From: Taudactylus pleione
Lineage: Eukaryota > Chordata > Amphibia > Anura > Myobatrachidae
Assembly: GCA_031769625.1 (NCBI GenBank)
Contig: JAUIMM010000088.1
Coordinates: 9,677,501 to 9,741,500, forward strand
DNA length: 64,000 bases
Reading direction: 5' to 3'
The position numbers were made by a program, and so were the translations under genes. The notes beneath the pieces are model-generated. The model had not been told where the DNA came from. It ran no database searches and worked only from the letters and a program-made list of their open reading frames with translations. Positions 22,461-34,929 of this stretch are shown here, piece by piece (within the stretch, counting starts at the first letter, position 1; each line of letters begins with the position of its first letter).

Positions 22461-24432
22461 TATTTATTTTTTTAAATCAAACTTGTGCCAGTAACACTGC
22501 TGCAACGGTACCTGAAACTCCTACATACAAATAAATCCACCAATACTAATAATATATACTTGTCCAACAATAACAGAATTTGGAGTTTACAGTATTTCAA
22601 GCACAAAAATCCTGAAAAAATAAAAATAAAAAGAGTAAAATGTCCATAGACATCAAAAACCATAGATGATTTCACAAGCACAAATATGAATACTATTTAT
22701 GTTTATTAATACTATACATGTCCTACTATACAAATTATGTTATGCGGGGGTTATTTTCTTTAGTAATTGAAGGGCAGAAGGTGTGGGCAAGTTAAGATTG
22801 AGTTTTTGGGGTTAGAGCTGGTCTTAATCCCAAACCCAAACACATTTAGCCTCAGAATAAACAGACCTAATGGACAGAAAGTGAACTCAGGATTAAGTCT
22901 ATTTGTGAAGGAGGATAAAGGGGAATGTATGGATGGAGAGTGGAGCTAAAGCATGATCTGGATAAAGAAACCGGAAGACAGAAAGTTTTAGTACATACAA
23001 TAAGAATACAATGATATTCTGCACCCTTATTCTCCTCTATCTGCAAAACAGCAGCAGATTCATGTATCCAAAGTGCAGGGAGACTTTGAATCTGATTCTG
23101 ATAAGGATGTAAGTGGTGTCGGTGCTGAGTCTACGGTAGCAGCAGTGGATCTGAGAATTATGTTAATGCAGCAGGAGGAGTCTTTTCAGATCCGCTGCAT
23201 GCATCCAAAGATGCAGCATCAAGTCACCATCGTGTGGGCCTAAGGTCGGAATTTGAATTTCCAGCTGCTGAGGCCAGTGAAGCTGCATCCGATTACGCAG
23301 TTGCTGGCTTCGCTACACCACAGAAACAGAGACGACATGCCTCCATTTTCTGAAACACACCCCTTTCCCGCCCCCAAATGCCTGCAGCCTGTCAATCAGT
23401 CTGTGGCTTCCCCCACGCTGCATCCGGAGCAGCAGCACCATCGCAGCACATGCGCACTGCGGCTCCGGTGCAGTAAAACAACCATCGGATAGCTTGAGGG
23501 AATTGGTTGAATCAGGCCCTTTGCATTGGGTCATTACTGCTGAGTGTGCACCAGTTTAGGAAATTGAAATTCCCATTCAGCCTTCACTGGATCTCTGGCA
23601 CTGTGACAAGGAAGCCTCGGAGATAAAAATGAATGTGGTCCGGAAGTTCTTCTGACATAAAGAAAATATGGACTTGATGTGACATAGAGGAAAACCTTTG
23701 TATGTGTGTGGAAAGGCATAAAACAATGTCATTGGACCAGTAAACCAAGGATAAATTATTTATTCTTTAGCCTAACCCCAATGCCCCCTGGTCGTCATAA
23801 ATATACCACGGTGGAATAGGACAGGGGGTCTGTCAAAAATTCTTCTTCCCTGTCCTTTAGCCAACTCCCCGTCAGTGCAAGAGTTACATTAAGCAGTTGT
23901 TTAATATCATTGATGACTCTCTAAACCTCTGTAAGTGCGTGTAACTGAAACCTTTCTTCTCATCATGTTCCTATTAGAATACATACTTCTACAGTCCTTC
24001 TAATAAACATTAGTCCAAAAACACATGGCAGGGAACTTAACAGAGGCTCTGGAGAATCACACTTACATAATCGTACCTAACTTAAAAAGGGTTAAGGTTC
24101 TCTGCAAATCAGCCCTCAGCAAAAAAGGGTTAAATCATTGATGCTAATTGAAAAATCCCCCCCACCCATTCTTCCTCAAGGGAAAACAAAAAAGATTCAT
24201 CTTCTAATACAATTAGGGAAACTAATCTGTCAGATACAATCAGCAGCCTGGGTCTCTCCCACACAACACACAGTAAGTCATTACATTACCTGTCACCAGG
24301 CTTCCCCTAGGAAAACAAACACAAACTTCTGTTTAAAAAGCAGTGGAGTGTTTGCTCTTGCGTTCTGTAACTAACAGGCCATAGTGTGGAAATGGTTTTA
24401 AAGTACCTGAAAGAACAGAGGTAGAACCCTAA
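22461..24432. other. No gene recognised; one possible MITE
   Basis: Mostly low-complexity or low-copy intronic sequence. About 23100-23525 ends GAATCAGGCCC, like the CCTGATTCAG elements, and shares TAATGCAGCAGGAGG with 53285-53300. I cannot define its boundaries. Confidence 0.4.
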
Positions 24433-24652
24433 GGCTGTGTGTACCCAGCAATGTGACTGACGACCTCCCCACTCAGGGGCTGCCGGTGATATGTCGGCCC
24501 CTGACACATCCCGCTGCATGGGGTCATCAGTCACATTGTCAGAATGATCTGCATGTAGGGCCAACGATGAGACTGACGACCCCGCACGGCCGATATATGG
24601 CGGCCGGAACCATAGGATCGGGCGAAATATCGTCTAATGTGTACCCAGCTTA
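24433..24652. mobile_element. Harbinger-like MITE, GTACACAC family
   Basis: It starts GGCTGTGTGTACCCAGC after TAA and ends GTGTACCCAGC before TTA. It contains ACTGACGACC repeats and hairpins. Confidence 0.55.
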
Positions 24653-25106
24653 ACATTTATTTTGTTTTCCCACATTTTATATGCTACAATCCCAATATGT
24701 GCCGCAAGTTACACACAATTTATCATTTATTGGTGATGTTCAGCACAAAATATTATTATTATTTATTAATAATCATTATTATTATTGTCATCATTATGTT
24801 ACAGCAGTGTTTGGCAGTATAATGCAACATTAAGGGATTAGAAATGAATCTCATTGTTATAAAAAAATCCACACACAACAATAGTCTTTATTTAGGACAA
24901 TCCATTAAGCACCTACCCTATTAGATAGATATGATCCTAATGGGCTTAAGGTGACATTCATTGTTTGGGATAAGTTTATCTCAAGATTTTATCTTTCTGG
25001 ATAGTCTACAGGGAGATCTGGAGATAGAATTTGGAACTTCAGTCATCAGTATATTGTGTCCTAACCTGGTCACACAAAGAGCAATTTAGTCATCTAAAGT
25101 GACCCT
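24653..25106. other. No gene recognised
   Basis: AT-rich intronic sequence with an ATT-rich microsatellite-like stretch at about 24748-24790. Confidence 0.5.
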
Positions 25107-25343
25107 AAAGGTGGGTACACATTAGGTGACCCCCTGATGCGACTCCTGATGTTCACCGGTACCATTGTACTTGCCGGCATCAGCAGCTGGGACGCTCCGT
25201 CGTCCGTGCATGGACGGGTGACGGAATGACCCCGATGTTGGGCAGCAGGTGTGCGCATAGCGGGTACACACTAGACGATGTGCCCGATGTGTTGGCCCGA
25301 TCCGCAAATCAGACAACATATAGTCTAGTGTGTACCCGGCATA
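25107..25343. mobile_element. Harbinger-like MITE, GTACACAC family
   Basis: The left end AAGGTGGGTACACATTAGG and the right end AGTCTAGTGTGTACCCGGC are inverted, and the left flank is TAA. Confidence 0.7.
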
Positions 25344-26305
25344 ACTCTCCCCAATTCGCTGCATGAGAAGGCACTCTCTAATAACAATTCAATTGCTAGG
25401 AATCACATATTTCATTCGAAATTTGTGGTGAAATGTAAGTATTATTTTACCGTCATAATTCCAATTAACTTCATTCTCTATTTCACAGAATTTATAGCCT
25501 ACGGGATACCTACAGAGTCTGCTGTCCCCTCTTCCGGGAGGGGGCAGCCAGGTTAGCACAGACTGGGTGTGGTGGCCAAGAAAGTGGGTGGTGCAGTGGG
25601 CTTGGTGCCACCCCCCCAGAAAAAGTTGTGGCCCCACCCCCCAGAGGAGAGTAGGAAAGTATGGTCTGCGGACACAGCTGGGACAATGACAGTCAGTTTA
25701 TTGATTCTGCTGTGAGGTGTAGGTAAAATTCTGCTGGCAAATAAGCAACATTTATCGCCAGATCCAGGGGAATGTGAATAGTTCACAGGACAGTTTTAAA
25801 AATGTCACTAATCTTTATGCTGTTTGCATGGAAATTAACAAATCGATTGTGCACCATCGAATTATTATGTTGGACTCAGAGCCTCTTATAAGACAATTAG
25901 ATCAAATGAGCAAATCAAAATGCATGTGTCCAGCTTGAAGGTAACTATAACACTAACTGAAACTATTTCCACCCCCCACCCCCATCCCAAAACATCCCCC
26001 CTTCTGCCAGCAGGATGTCACCAAGAAGATCAGTGGTTTCTGAGATTGTTTGACCTGAACCCAAGTTATATCTGTAACCCATTGTTCAGGTTTATTTTTA
26101 ATTAATGATGGATTTATTTTTAATAACTTTACTGTTGTCTACGAAATAAGTATATTACTAAATATAACCGGGAAACCTTGAACCTGTACCAAGTAAAAAG
26201 TCATTAATAAAATTAGTAGTACACAATAGAAAAAGAGATGATAATGGGGACACATTCGCACACACTAGCTTGACAAATCATGCTTTGGGTCTCCAGCAAT
26301 TAATT
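25344..26305. other. No gene recognised; possible MITE remnant at 25505-25661
   Basis: The remnant ends GAGAGTAGGAAAGTATG, like the CATACTTGCCTACT family, and contains CCACCCCCC-rich sequence. The rest is intronic. Confidence 0.4.
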
Positions 26306-26458
26306 AGGAGTTTATGGACTGTAGGAGGAAGATGGAGTACCCAGAGGAAACAAACGTAAACATGTGAAGAACATACAAACTTCACACAAATAATGCCCCA
26401 ATTCAAAATTCAGCCCATGATCCCAGTACTCAGACAGTAATGTTATCATGCTGCCCAC
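26306..26458 (-). mobile_element. V-SINE-like fragment, minus strand
   Basis: Read on the minus strand it contains TTTGTATGTTCTTCACATG, GTTTCCTCTGGGTACTCC and ATCTTCCTCC, the core seen at 13730 and 15500. It also keeps a head-like CAGCATGATAACATTAC segment but lacks the tail. Confidence 0.65.
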
Positions 26459-26814
26459 CTATAATTACTTTTACCCTTTTTACACCGCAGGTGAACCTGG
26501 GTTGCTGTTAGGTATAAAAGGGACCAGGCTTGGATTCCTGGGTCGAGTTACCCGACAACCCAACCCGGGTAGCTTGCAGGGTTTAACATGGGAACGACCC
26601 ATGTAACCCTGCAGTGCAAATGGATAACCCGGGTCGTCCGCTTAAAAGCATGAGGAGTTCCAGATTTCCCAGAGAGTAAACCGGGTATAAGTGACGTGTA
26701 GGCTGAGCAAGCTGTGGAAGCCTGAGACCCGCGACTCCCTTATGCAAATGGTCCCATTAGCAATAGCAATGGATTGTGCATATTATACCCCTGTTATTCT
26801 AAAAAATCGGTATT

Positions 26815-27405
26815 TGGGGTATTCAATTGGGAAACCGGCTGACGTAAGCCCGACAGCCAGCTTCCCGATTGCTTTATCCCGGCGAGGGTTAAATGACAGA
26901 CGTCTCAATTTAGACGCCTGTCATTTTTTCGACGCCGGGAGACCGGCGTCTGGCATCCCGACCAAAGGGATGCCAGGCGCCGCGTGCTGACAGCCACGGG
27001 GGGGAGGGTTAGGTTTAGGGCACCCGGGGAGGACTTAGGGTTAGGCACCCCCCCGGGAGGGTTAGGGATAGGCTAGGGGAAGGGGGGGTTAGGGTTAGGC
27101 ACCCCCGGGGGGAGGTTAGGGTTAGGCACCCCCGGGGGGAGGTTAGGGTTAGGCACCCCCCCTGGGGACTTAGGTTTAGGCAGCGGGGAAGGGGGGGTTA
27201 GGTTTAGGCACTTAGAGATGGGATTAGGGTTAGGCACGGGGGGAGGTTAGGGTTAGGCACCCCTAAGGAGGGTTAGGGTTAGGGGGGTTAGGTTAGTTTG
27301 TACTTACCTAAGGACGATCGGGATTTCCAGCGCTGTCGGGCTGCCGCTGCCAGGATCTCTGCATCTGTCGGACTGACGGTATTTCATACAGATTCCGTAT
27401 TTGGA
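26815..27405 (+). mobile_element. TTAGG-rich GC element, copy 5
   Basis: It starts GGGGTATTCAATTGGGAAACC and has hairpins ATGACAGACGTC...GACGCCTGTCAT and GGCATCCC...GGGATGCC. A long GGTTAGGGTTAGGCACCCC array (26995-27295) follows, then TACTTACC. It is the longest and most regular of the seven copies. Confidence 0.75.
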
Positions 27406-27415
27406 ACATGGGGGG

Positions 27416-27944
27416 TCAGTCAGACCCGCTCGCAAGCGGGTCGATGTTGCCCCACTGCGCACGACGGAGGGAGCTCCATCGCGCGCATGCGGGAGACCCG
27501 GATAGCGACGGGCTCTCCGTCGCTCGGGTCTCGCACCAAAGGGGGCGTGCTGTCGATGGTGACTGACAGCACGCCCCCTTTGGTGGGCGGGCCGGGGGCG
27601 TGGCTGCCAGACGGAGGCGTTCCCATGGGAACGTCTACCGTCTGAAGCCGGCCCCACTGACATCACTAGTGATGTCAGTGGGAGTGATTTTGGCTCTGAT
27701 AGAGCCAAAATCACTCCAGGGCTTGCGGCAGGGAGGCCCTACCTCAGGGTCTCCGTCGCAAGCCCAATGGTTGTGATGGTCTTGACCATCGCGACCATCA
27801 TCATGGACGCTCGCATAAGCTGTGGGTGGTCACCCACAGCTATGTGAGCGTCCAGGAGGACGCTCCATTTTCATGGAGGAGGGCCCTGATTCAGAGTGAG
27901 CGCTCTGGTCAGAGCGTTCGGCTCTGAATCAGGCCCATGGTTCC
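27416..27944. mobile_element. Palindrome-rich CCTGATTCAG-family MITE, longest copy
   Basis: It runs from CAGACCCGCTCGCAAGCGGG to GGCTCTGAATCAGGCCC and has stem-loops throughout: GACAGCACGCCCCCTTTGG with partner, GACATCACTAGTGATGTC, and TGATGGTC...GACCATC. Other copies are at 44089-44388, 50086-50344 and 60722-61162. Open frames on both strands are palindrome artefacts. Confidence 0.75.
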
Positions 27945-28179
27945 AAACCAGGTCAGGCCCCCCTTAAGACCGCGGCGCTGACCCGGGTTATTCACAGGGT
28001 GCAGTGGAACTGTACTGCCGGCGCTTTGAGATGACATCATCTCCAAGTGCTAGTAAATCTGGAACTCCCCATGGTTTTAGTTCCGGTGGAAAAGGGGTAT
28101 TAGTTATACCTTTAGATCCTGCCTTCAAGGTAAGGGAAACTGGGTAAATATTTTTATCTTAAAATGGTGTTGGCCTCTA

Positions 28180-28484
28180 AAGGTGCCCATCCACTTAAAG
28201 ATCTGAAAACGACTGCACGATTACGACATTGTAATCGTGCAGTAGTTTGTCAGTCTGTGATGAGCCTGCACTGAACGAGCATACATATCAATCATCTGGT
28301 AACATGCTGACCCTGACAATATCGTCAGGTTGACCAGCATGTTTGCAAGATGATAGATGTCTAAACGACCAGCAGGCAAGCGCATCGCTGGTCGTTTTAG
28401 ACACTTTTGCAAACTATTTGCAAACGATTGAATGATCGTTATCGCTCAATCGCTCAACTTAATCATCTAGTGGATGGGCACCTT
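28180..28484. mobile_element. Harbinger-like MITE with AAGGTGCCCATCCACT ends
   Basis: The 16-bp ends AAGGTGCCCATCCACT and AGTGGATGGGCACCTT are perfect inverted repeats. The flanks TAA/TTA fit a TWA-type target. The interior GATCTGAAAACGACTG...CTGGTCGTTTTAGACAC is shared with 54147-54476. Confidence 0.85.
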
Positions 28485-29967
28485 AAGTGAAAGGTTTGAT
28501 GATTGGCACGCCAACTGTTTTTCTTCCCACTCCCACAGCCGACATAAGTGTCAGCACTTATACCGATTCAATGGTGCAAAAGATCTGGTGGAAATAAGCA
28601 AGCCATCTCCATCTGTACACTCTAAACAAGCATGGAAGTCTGCCTACCCGGCCACGGCACTCCCACAAGAGAGATCAGTTCCAAGCGATCATATGGTCGT
28701 TGCCAAGCTGCCACCCAGAAATGCCCATCTCATGGAAAGAGTGATATCAATGGATGGCTCAATCCGTCTGCACTTTCAATTCCCAACCATTGTGTATGCA
28801 TGCTGCTTTCCACGGCGCATTCAAGTGGTGCAATTAGACATTACCTTTTATGTGTACTGTCGGGAGCACAAAAATCGGGGTTGCCATGTGTCAGGTGGGG
28901 CATGGCCGCTCATCATGGTGGCGTGGCCACATGTCACAGGGGCATGAACTCACAACACATCCCGTGATACTGGTGGAATGGCCAGCACTCCAGGAGATGC
29001 TGGGCTACTCCCAGTCACTCAAGTCCCGGGGGTCGGTCTCGCCGCCGAGTGCTGTGACTCACTTGACGGAGGTAATGGCACCGGCAGTAAGGTGATGGGG
29101 GTACGGCGTACCACTACTAATTTCATAATGAAAAATTGTACCGGCCCGCACCACCTTACTTGAACCACTGCCACATTAGCAGTTTGTCAACCTTGACTTT
29201 TGCACTTTTTTTAGTTATGTGGTTTTAATAATTAAATGCAATTAAAAATTGCAGATCTTTTTACTGATTGGGGATATGAAGTTTTAAATGAAAAATGTAG
29301 AAAGAGTTCTCCACTTACGTTAGCTTTCCACAGGACAATTCTAGTGACTTGGTCACACTATTCAAACACTTGATTAATGAAGACCAGATAGGGTGAAGCC
29401 CTGGATTTGGGGAGAAAATAAGTACGACACAAAGAACGAGTGCAGAAAGGTACGAGGTAAAGCCTATTTATTAGGTGAGAGCTGCATCTGCAGCCGTATG
29501 GGGTAATATTTTCCAGGTGCTCAGCCAGCACATACTAAACTGAAAGCTGTCACACTCTGTTCACAGCTGAAATGTGCCTAACTCCTACATATAGAACTCG
29601 CATTTAACCCCTGTGTTTCCAGCGCATTAAACTGTAGCTATTTATAGGATCTTTTCATCTAAGCCATTATAATGCAATTCACACTTGGGCTCATGTAGAG
29701 TTGGCCTCATTTTGTGAAAAACTGCAGTAATAAAATGCGTCCGGAAAAAAATACACATTTTTTGCAGCTTGCAGAGCTGGACGGATATAAAGATGCATCC
29801 AGCATCCTACGCTGCAAGGACGGCCTAACCACAGGTTTTACAGCAGGAGAGAACAGTAGTGTATGCGCCAGGCTGACTTCACTAGAAACCTGTAGTATAT
29901 GCGCCAGAAGATGTCAGCTGACAGTGTTAGTGGTAAAATCTAAAGCTGCAGTATAGGGGCAGATCAT
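28485..29967. other. No gene recognised; a 157-codon open frame of unknown status
   Basis: A plus-strand frame at 28474-28947 begins inside the end of the preceding MITE and shows no domain. 28930-29160 is GC-rich and CpG-bearing, with GGGGTACGGCGTACC. I do not consider it a gene. Confidence 0.4.
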
Positions 29968-30309
29968 GATGTACTAAGCCGTAGAGAGAGAGAAAGTACC
30001 AACCAATCAGCGCCTGCCATTTTTCAAACACAGTCTGTAAAGTGACATTAAGGGGTCTATGTACTAAGCAGTGTTAGGAGACAGAGTGAAAAGTGGTAAG
30101 GTGCCAGCCAATCAGCTCCCAACTGTCATCTCACAGGCTGTGTTTGAAAAATGACAGTTGGGAGCTGATTGGCTGGCACCTTATCACTTTCTTATCACTT
30201 TTCACTCTGTCTCCTAACACTGCTTAATAAATAGACCCGTTAGAAGCTGATTGGTTTGTACTTTCTCTCCAGCCACTTTACCTCTCTTTTCAAGGCTTAG
30301 TACATAAAC
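29968..30309. mobile_element. Foldback MITE (outer, diverged) containing a second foldback MITE
   Basis: The outer arms are TGTACTAAGCCGTAGAGAG and CTTTTCAAGGCTTAGTACA, with ACCAATCAGCGCCTG and TGATTGGTTTGTAC inside. The centre is occupied by the inner copy (30051-30239). Confidence 0.8.
30051..30239. mobile_element. Inner foldback MITE, TSD TTA
   Basis: A 189-bp copy of the foldback family lies between TTA (30048-30050) and TTA (30240-30242). It sits close to the apex of the outer palindrome. Confidence 0.85.
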
Positions 30310-31085
30310 CCTGTAGTACTTTAATAAAGTTTCATATACCTAGGACAGACTATCTGTGCTTGAACAGTGTTCTTAATAAATAGTGAAGTATTTAGCATGG
30401 AAAATAAAATTATACACACCATCATACACAAAATGATGGCAGCAATTAAGCTCAAATAAATAGAAAGATTTGTTGTCTTCACCACACGCTTGCAGTCCCC
30501 ATTACTACCTATTCTGATTCTCTCCAGTGCAAAATGTGACCTAATCTGCACACAGAAGGAAGTGAACGATCCTTTGTGCACGTGTGCAGTATGATAATGT
30601 GTATTTTATGTAAAAAGAGCAATGCTTATGGTGTGGCACACTCTACATTAGTGCCTATATGAGTTTGTGGGGTGGTTGGACTTTTCCATGAAACAGTCAC
30701 CACAAGTCAGCAGCCATGATGAATAGGAACCATTGTTTCATCTAGTCGTTAGCAAATCAAACTAGGAAATGTATTTGGGAAGTTCAATATAAAAGATGGT
30801 CACACACGTTGCAATCTGACCATTCAATTGAAGTAATTTTTTGAGCAAATGTTTATTTATCTACATGGGTGATAATCTAGGGGGAACACTTTCATCCAAA
30901 ATGATTCAATCGTTCTCTCAGATGAAAACTGGATGAGTGCTAAGCAATCATTCACTTGGTTAAAATTATATCTCCTTAAGTGACCTATTTATGAAGAGGA
31001 GAAAAGCCAAATCTCTGGAGCAAAAAGGATGGAGAGAGGGTTTGTCTACGCTTTTGTTAAAACGTTCTCTGTGGTAACATATATT
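30310..31085. other. No gene recognised
   Basis: AT-rich intronic sequence with no coding or repeat signature I can name. Confidence 0.55.
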
Positions 31086-31262
31086 GGGACAGATGTATGA
31101 AGCTCTGGGAAGTGATAAAGTGGAGAGCGATAAACAACCAACCACTCAGCTCCCAACTGTCATTTTTCAAACACAGCCTGTAACATGACAGCTGGGAGCT
31201 GATTGGTTGGTCGTTTATCACTCTGCACTTTATCACTTTCCAGAGCTTCATACATCTGCCCC
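31086..31262. mobile_element. Diverged foldback MITE, TSD ATT
   Basis: A 177-bp inverted repeat has ends GGGACAGATGTATGAAGCTC and GAGCTTCATACATCTGCCCC, and ATT flanks both sides (31083-31085, 31263-31265). It shares the CTCCCAACTGTCATTTTTC core with the other foldbacks. Confidence 0.88.
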
Positions 31263-31519
31263 ATTGTGCCTCTTACTGCCATGCCCTAGTCCTCTAGAGT
31301 GTAACGTGTGTGCCTCAATTGTTTGTTGAAATGTTTGTACTGAAATACAATTGTTCATGCAAAAAACGATAAAAAAAAAACAAGTGATGCACAGATGCTC
31401 TGCTTTAGGCAATAGCCCAACACAGGTAACTATCCAGGTACAGTACTACATTCTTTAACAGGTTTGTTTAGACATGCAGGAGGAAGATTCAATAGAGCTT
31501 CCCAATATGTAAAACTACA

Positions 31520-31895
31520 CTAGTGGGTACACACTTGGCAGATATATCTGTAGATGATGGTCGTTCATATACACTGAATGACCATAATTTTCCAGGCAGC
31601 CACGGGTCCCGCTGGCTGGGGGGAGGGTTGGGGGCGCGGGGCGCCCCCTTTTAACCGCGGTTGCCGCTGCATGTGTATGAGCGATCGGCTGATCACCCGT
31701 ACACACTTGCCGATGGATAGATATGTCTGCAGATATATCTGTCCATCGGCTGTGCAGCAAAGCCGACGCAATATGTCTGTGAACGACGTCGTTCACAGAC
31801 ATATTGCTGGTACACACTGGCCGACGGGCACCAGATATATTGGCCGATCAATTGATCGGCCAATATATCTGTCAGTGTGTGGTGTACCCAGCTTA
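31520..31895. mobile_element. Harbinger-like MITE, GTACACAC family
   Basis: It runs from GTGGGTACACACTTGGCAG to GTGGTGTACCCAGC, then TTA. The interior has repeated GATATATCTG, CGACGTCGTTCACAGACATA and the palindrome TTGGCCGATCAATTGATCGG, and resembles 14180-14552. Confidence 0.72.
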
Positions 31896-32105
31896 AGAAA
31901 GCAAAACACATTGGACAAAAGCTGGAGTCCACACAATATTAATGAATGCACGGTGCAACATACTCTCCAGAACTCTTATTTTAAAAAACAACAAGTAAAC
32001 AGTATTATGAGTGAGAAGCAAGGTGGAGGTAGATGGAGCAATAATGGGAGTATGTAGATGGAGAACAGTGGCTTTAAATATAGTGTACGCTCAGTTACCT
32101 ACCTT

Positions 32106-32686
32106 TAGAGATGTGCACAGATCCCTGGGTTTTGGTTTTGGCAAAACCACCCTCGAGTATTTTGGTTTGCATTTCTTAAAAAAATGTATTTAAAAAAATC
32201 ATGTAACTAGGACCTGTTGTTGTCCCTATAGTATTATTAATATCAATTACATTTCCAATTATTTCCAGGCATTTCACCAATTATGGCACCTGAAATCACG
32301 ATGGAGGGACTTACAAAGAAAAGCACACGCGATCCAGTTTAGAGCCGACTTGCAGAAAGACCCTGAGCCGGAACTCGGGTTCTACTCGGAATTCCCAAAG
32401 TGACTCGAGCCGGGACTCGGGTTCTACTCGGAACCTTCAAAGTGACTCAAGCCGGGACTCTGTTCTACTCAGAACCCCAAATGTGACCCTAGTTGGGACT
32501 TGATTCTACTCGGAACCCCCAAAGTGACCTGAGTTGGGACTTTTTTCTACTCGGAACTACCAAAGTCACCTGAGCTGGGATTCTGTTCTACTCGGAACAG
32601 CCAAAGTCACCTCAGCCAGGACTCAACTCGAAACACCAAAGTTCGTCTCTGTTCGGTTTTCAGCAGAACCGAACCGCTCATCTCTA
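32106..32686. mobile_element. Small hAT element with internal tandem repeats, TSD CCTACCTT/TCTACCTT
   Basis: The ends TAGAGATGTGCAC and CGCTCATCTCTA resemble the ends of the inner hAT at 7806. The flanks 32098-32105 and 32687-32694 match at 7 of 8. The interior (about 32345-32650) holds about six 55-62-bp units with GGACTCGGGTTCTACTCGGA and CCAAAGTGAC. Confidence 0.85.
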
Positions 32687-32694
32687 TCTACCTT

Positions 32695-33027
32695 TAACAC
32701 ATGTGCTGCTGGTCTGACAAAATAAATTCAGGGCCTGATTCTTAGTCGCACACAACTCTTCCAAAATTCCATATGCTGGCCGCGAACAGAAGCCTAATAT
32801 AAGTATCCACCCACATTCTGAGTCGCACAACTCTGTGACTGCACCACCACCAGACCTCCATCCATTAGAGCAGCCTTCATCAGTATTATCAGTACTTACA
32901 CCTACCCCATGCACGGTGCAAGAGATAAAACAGAAATAAGCGTTCCCTCACAATACAGGTGACTCAGAATATGATGTAACAATGCTCCAATGAGATAGTT
33001 CTCTTATGTGCATACAACCAGTTTAAT
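32695..33027. other. No gene recognised
   Basis: About 32731-32860 begins GGGCCTGATTCTTAGTCGC and may be a CCTGATTCAG-type remnant. Otherwise unclassified. Confidence 0.35.
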
Positions 33028-33125
33028 ATTAACATTTACTTATGTAGCACCACCATATTCCATTGCTCTTTACAATTGGGAACAAAACAATAATAAAACA
33101 AGACTGGGTAATAACAGTCAGAGGA
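33028..33125 (-). mobile_element. L2/CR1-like 3' tail fragment, minus strand
   Basis: TATGTAGCACCACCATATTCC and ATTGCTCTTTACAATTGGG are the complement of the GGAATATG...GCGCTATATAAAT tail seen at 6250-6295. Confidence 0.5.
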
Positions 33126-33267
33126 AGTTACTGACCAGTTGACACCCAGTAATGCCGAAACAGCCGAAAGGCATCTGGCTCGGAGATACAGAGATGCGTA
33201 TGTAAGCTGCAGGGCTCACGCAGTCTTCCACAGAATGCAGTTGCATTCGTTTTTTTGAGCAAACTCC

Positions 33268-33427
33268 GGGGTCTATTTACTAAGCAGTGTTAGGAGACAG
33301 AGTGAAAAGTGATAAGAAAGTGACAGCCAATCAGCTCCTAATTGTCATCTCACAGGCTGTGTTTGAAAAATGACAGTTGGGAGCTGATTGACTGGCACCT
33401 TATCACAGACTTATCACTTTTCACTCT
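33268..33427. mobile_element. Foldback MITE, right end truncated
   Basis: It starts GGGGTCTATTTACTAAGCAG like 2475 and is collinear through both arms, but stops at CTTTTCACTCT instead of running to GACCCC. Confidence 0.8.
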
Positions 33428-34583
33428 CAGAATCAAGACTTTAGTGTTTTTGATTTCTCCATGTAAATAAACCTATTAAGTGATTGATTTATTTCTGCTC
33501 CGCCGGGTATGATGTTATGGTGCAAAATGAAATAGGATCTAAAATGTTAATGCTCATGCATGAAAAAGGCACTTTCTGTACATATTAGTCTAAAAACACA
33601 AACAGCAAGTATTTTGGAAGCTAGCAACTTAATAGCTAGCTTGTAGTTTTATAAACTGAAACTAAACTTATAGTCTGCAGATAATTGTGCAGACTTCAGA
33701 TTGGACGTGTTGGGCACCATGCTTTCAGCCTTTAGACTAGATGTTCTGAACCTCTATGTGTTGTGATGTAAAATACGTGCCGCCATACCATATAGCATTG
33801 ATTGTCCTCATTTATTTTTGTAAAACTATTGTTCATTAATGACTAACAAAACAATATTAAATTATATCTGCAAGCACCTAATTGCTTATTAAATCTTATT
33901 ACTTTAGTTACGCTCATAACAATTAAAACACATGTGAGATGTGGACAAAAGTGCCTGTTTATACACCGTTGTTAACAAAATATGAAGTCTCCACAGACAT
34001 ATGATCTCAGAGTAGAACAATGACAGGATTCTGTAGTAGGAACAATGTTGCAGCCTGAGGAGATACTTTCTTAATTAGGTGACTAAGAAGGTAACACAAA
34101 AGAGACTGGAAACACAAACAGAATGTCCATTAGCAGTAAATAAATGAAACCATGTCAGGATTACACCTACATAACAAAATGTTCAAATATTAATAGCAGG
34201 GGAAAAGATCAGGGGATTCAGTACCGTAAACTACACATTGGGGTTTGTGCAAATTTGGAAGCAAATTGTGTATAATTGCAAACGATAAAAATGTGCTGAG
34301 AATTTAAGCACTTCTGCTACCCATGCAGATCTGCCCCCAAATGCGAAATGCTTCCAAGTTAGCATGTCTAGCAAAATGCGCCGCCTTACTCCGGTAGATA
34401 ACTGAATCAGATGCAACTGGAATACGGCAGGGGGTGTGGCTTAACAGTGGTAGCAAATGAATGCTTTAAAAATTAGCAAGCAATAGATATGCATTACAGT
34501 ACATGGCTGGCTTAAAATGTCAAATGATAAATCAAACAGGACGCAAATATATATGTTTATTTATTTTTTATAACACTATATTA
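33428..34583. other. No gene recognised
   Basis: AT-rich intronic sequence with no domain-bearing frame. Confidence 0.55.
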
Positions 34584-34891
34584 CAGTGGTTCCCAAACTT
34601 TTTTAAACCACGGCGCCCTAGAGTTTCAGCATTGTTTTCACGGCCTAAGCCAAACGTTTCTTAATGAGAAATTTAGAAAAAAATGTAGTAAAGTGGAGTA
34701 AATTGCGCTTATATGTTATCCTTAGGCTCAGTTATCTGGTGGTGGACAGGTTTGCGCTTCTGTTTGTCCACATATTTGCATTACACTGACCATAAATAGT
34801 TTGATTTGGTGCTGGACCACCAACCTGGGGCACCCCTGCAAGTGTCTTGAGGCACCCCAGGGTTCCACGGCGCACAGTTTGGGAACCACTG
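34584..34891. mobile_element. hAT (Charlie-like) MITE, TSD CTATATTA/CTATAGTA
   Basis: The ends CAGTGGTTCCCAAACTTTTT and AGTTTGGGAACCACTG are the well-known hAT end type. The flanks match at 7 of 8. The element is 308 bp and non-coding. Confidence 0.9.
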
Positions 34892-34929
34892 CTATAGTAA
34901 ATCAGTCAGTAGTCTTCCCCTTTACACTA

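Larger units (their letters stand above)
26472..28100. mobile_element. Composite MITE hosting a TTAGG element and a CCTGATTCAG element
   Basis: The outer ends are TACCCTTTTTACACCGCAGG (left) and CCGGTGGAAAAGGGGTA (right). Both sides also carry CCCGGGTTA blocks (26560-26640 and 27985-28000). Inside lie the TTAGG copy 5 and the palindrome-rich element at 27416-27944. Outer boundaries are inferred from the inverted ends; I could not fix a TSD. Confidence 0.55.

Noticed and set aside
26995..27295. Possible true telomere or subtelomere signal from TTAGGG repeats
   Set aside because: The repeats are irregular, mixed with TTAGGCACCCC, present in both orientations and embedded in dispersed elements.
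27304..27714. Overlapping 115-136-codon frames on both strands
   Set aside because: The region is palindromic and GC-rich, so open frames mirror each other. It is explained by the MITE.
28474..28947. 157-codon plus-strand frame as a gene
   Set aside because: It starts inside a MITE end, has no domain, and lies in GC-richer DNA where stops are less frequent.
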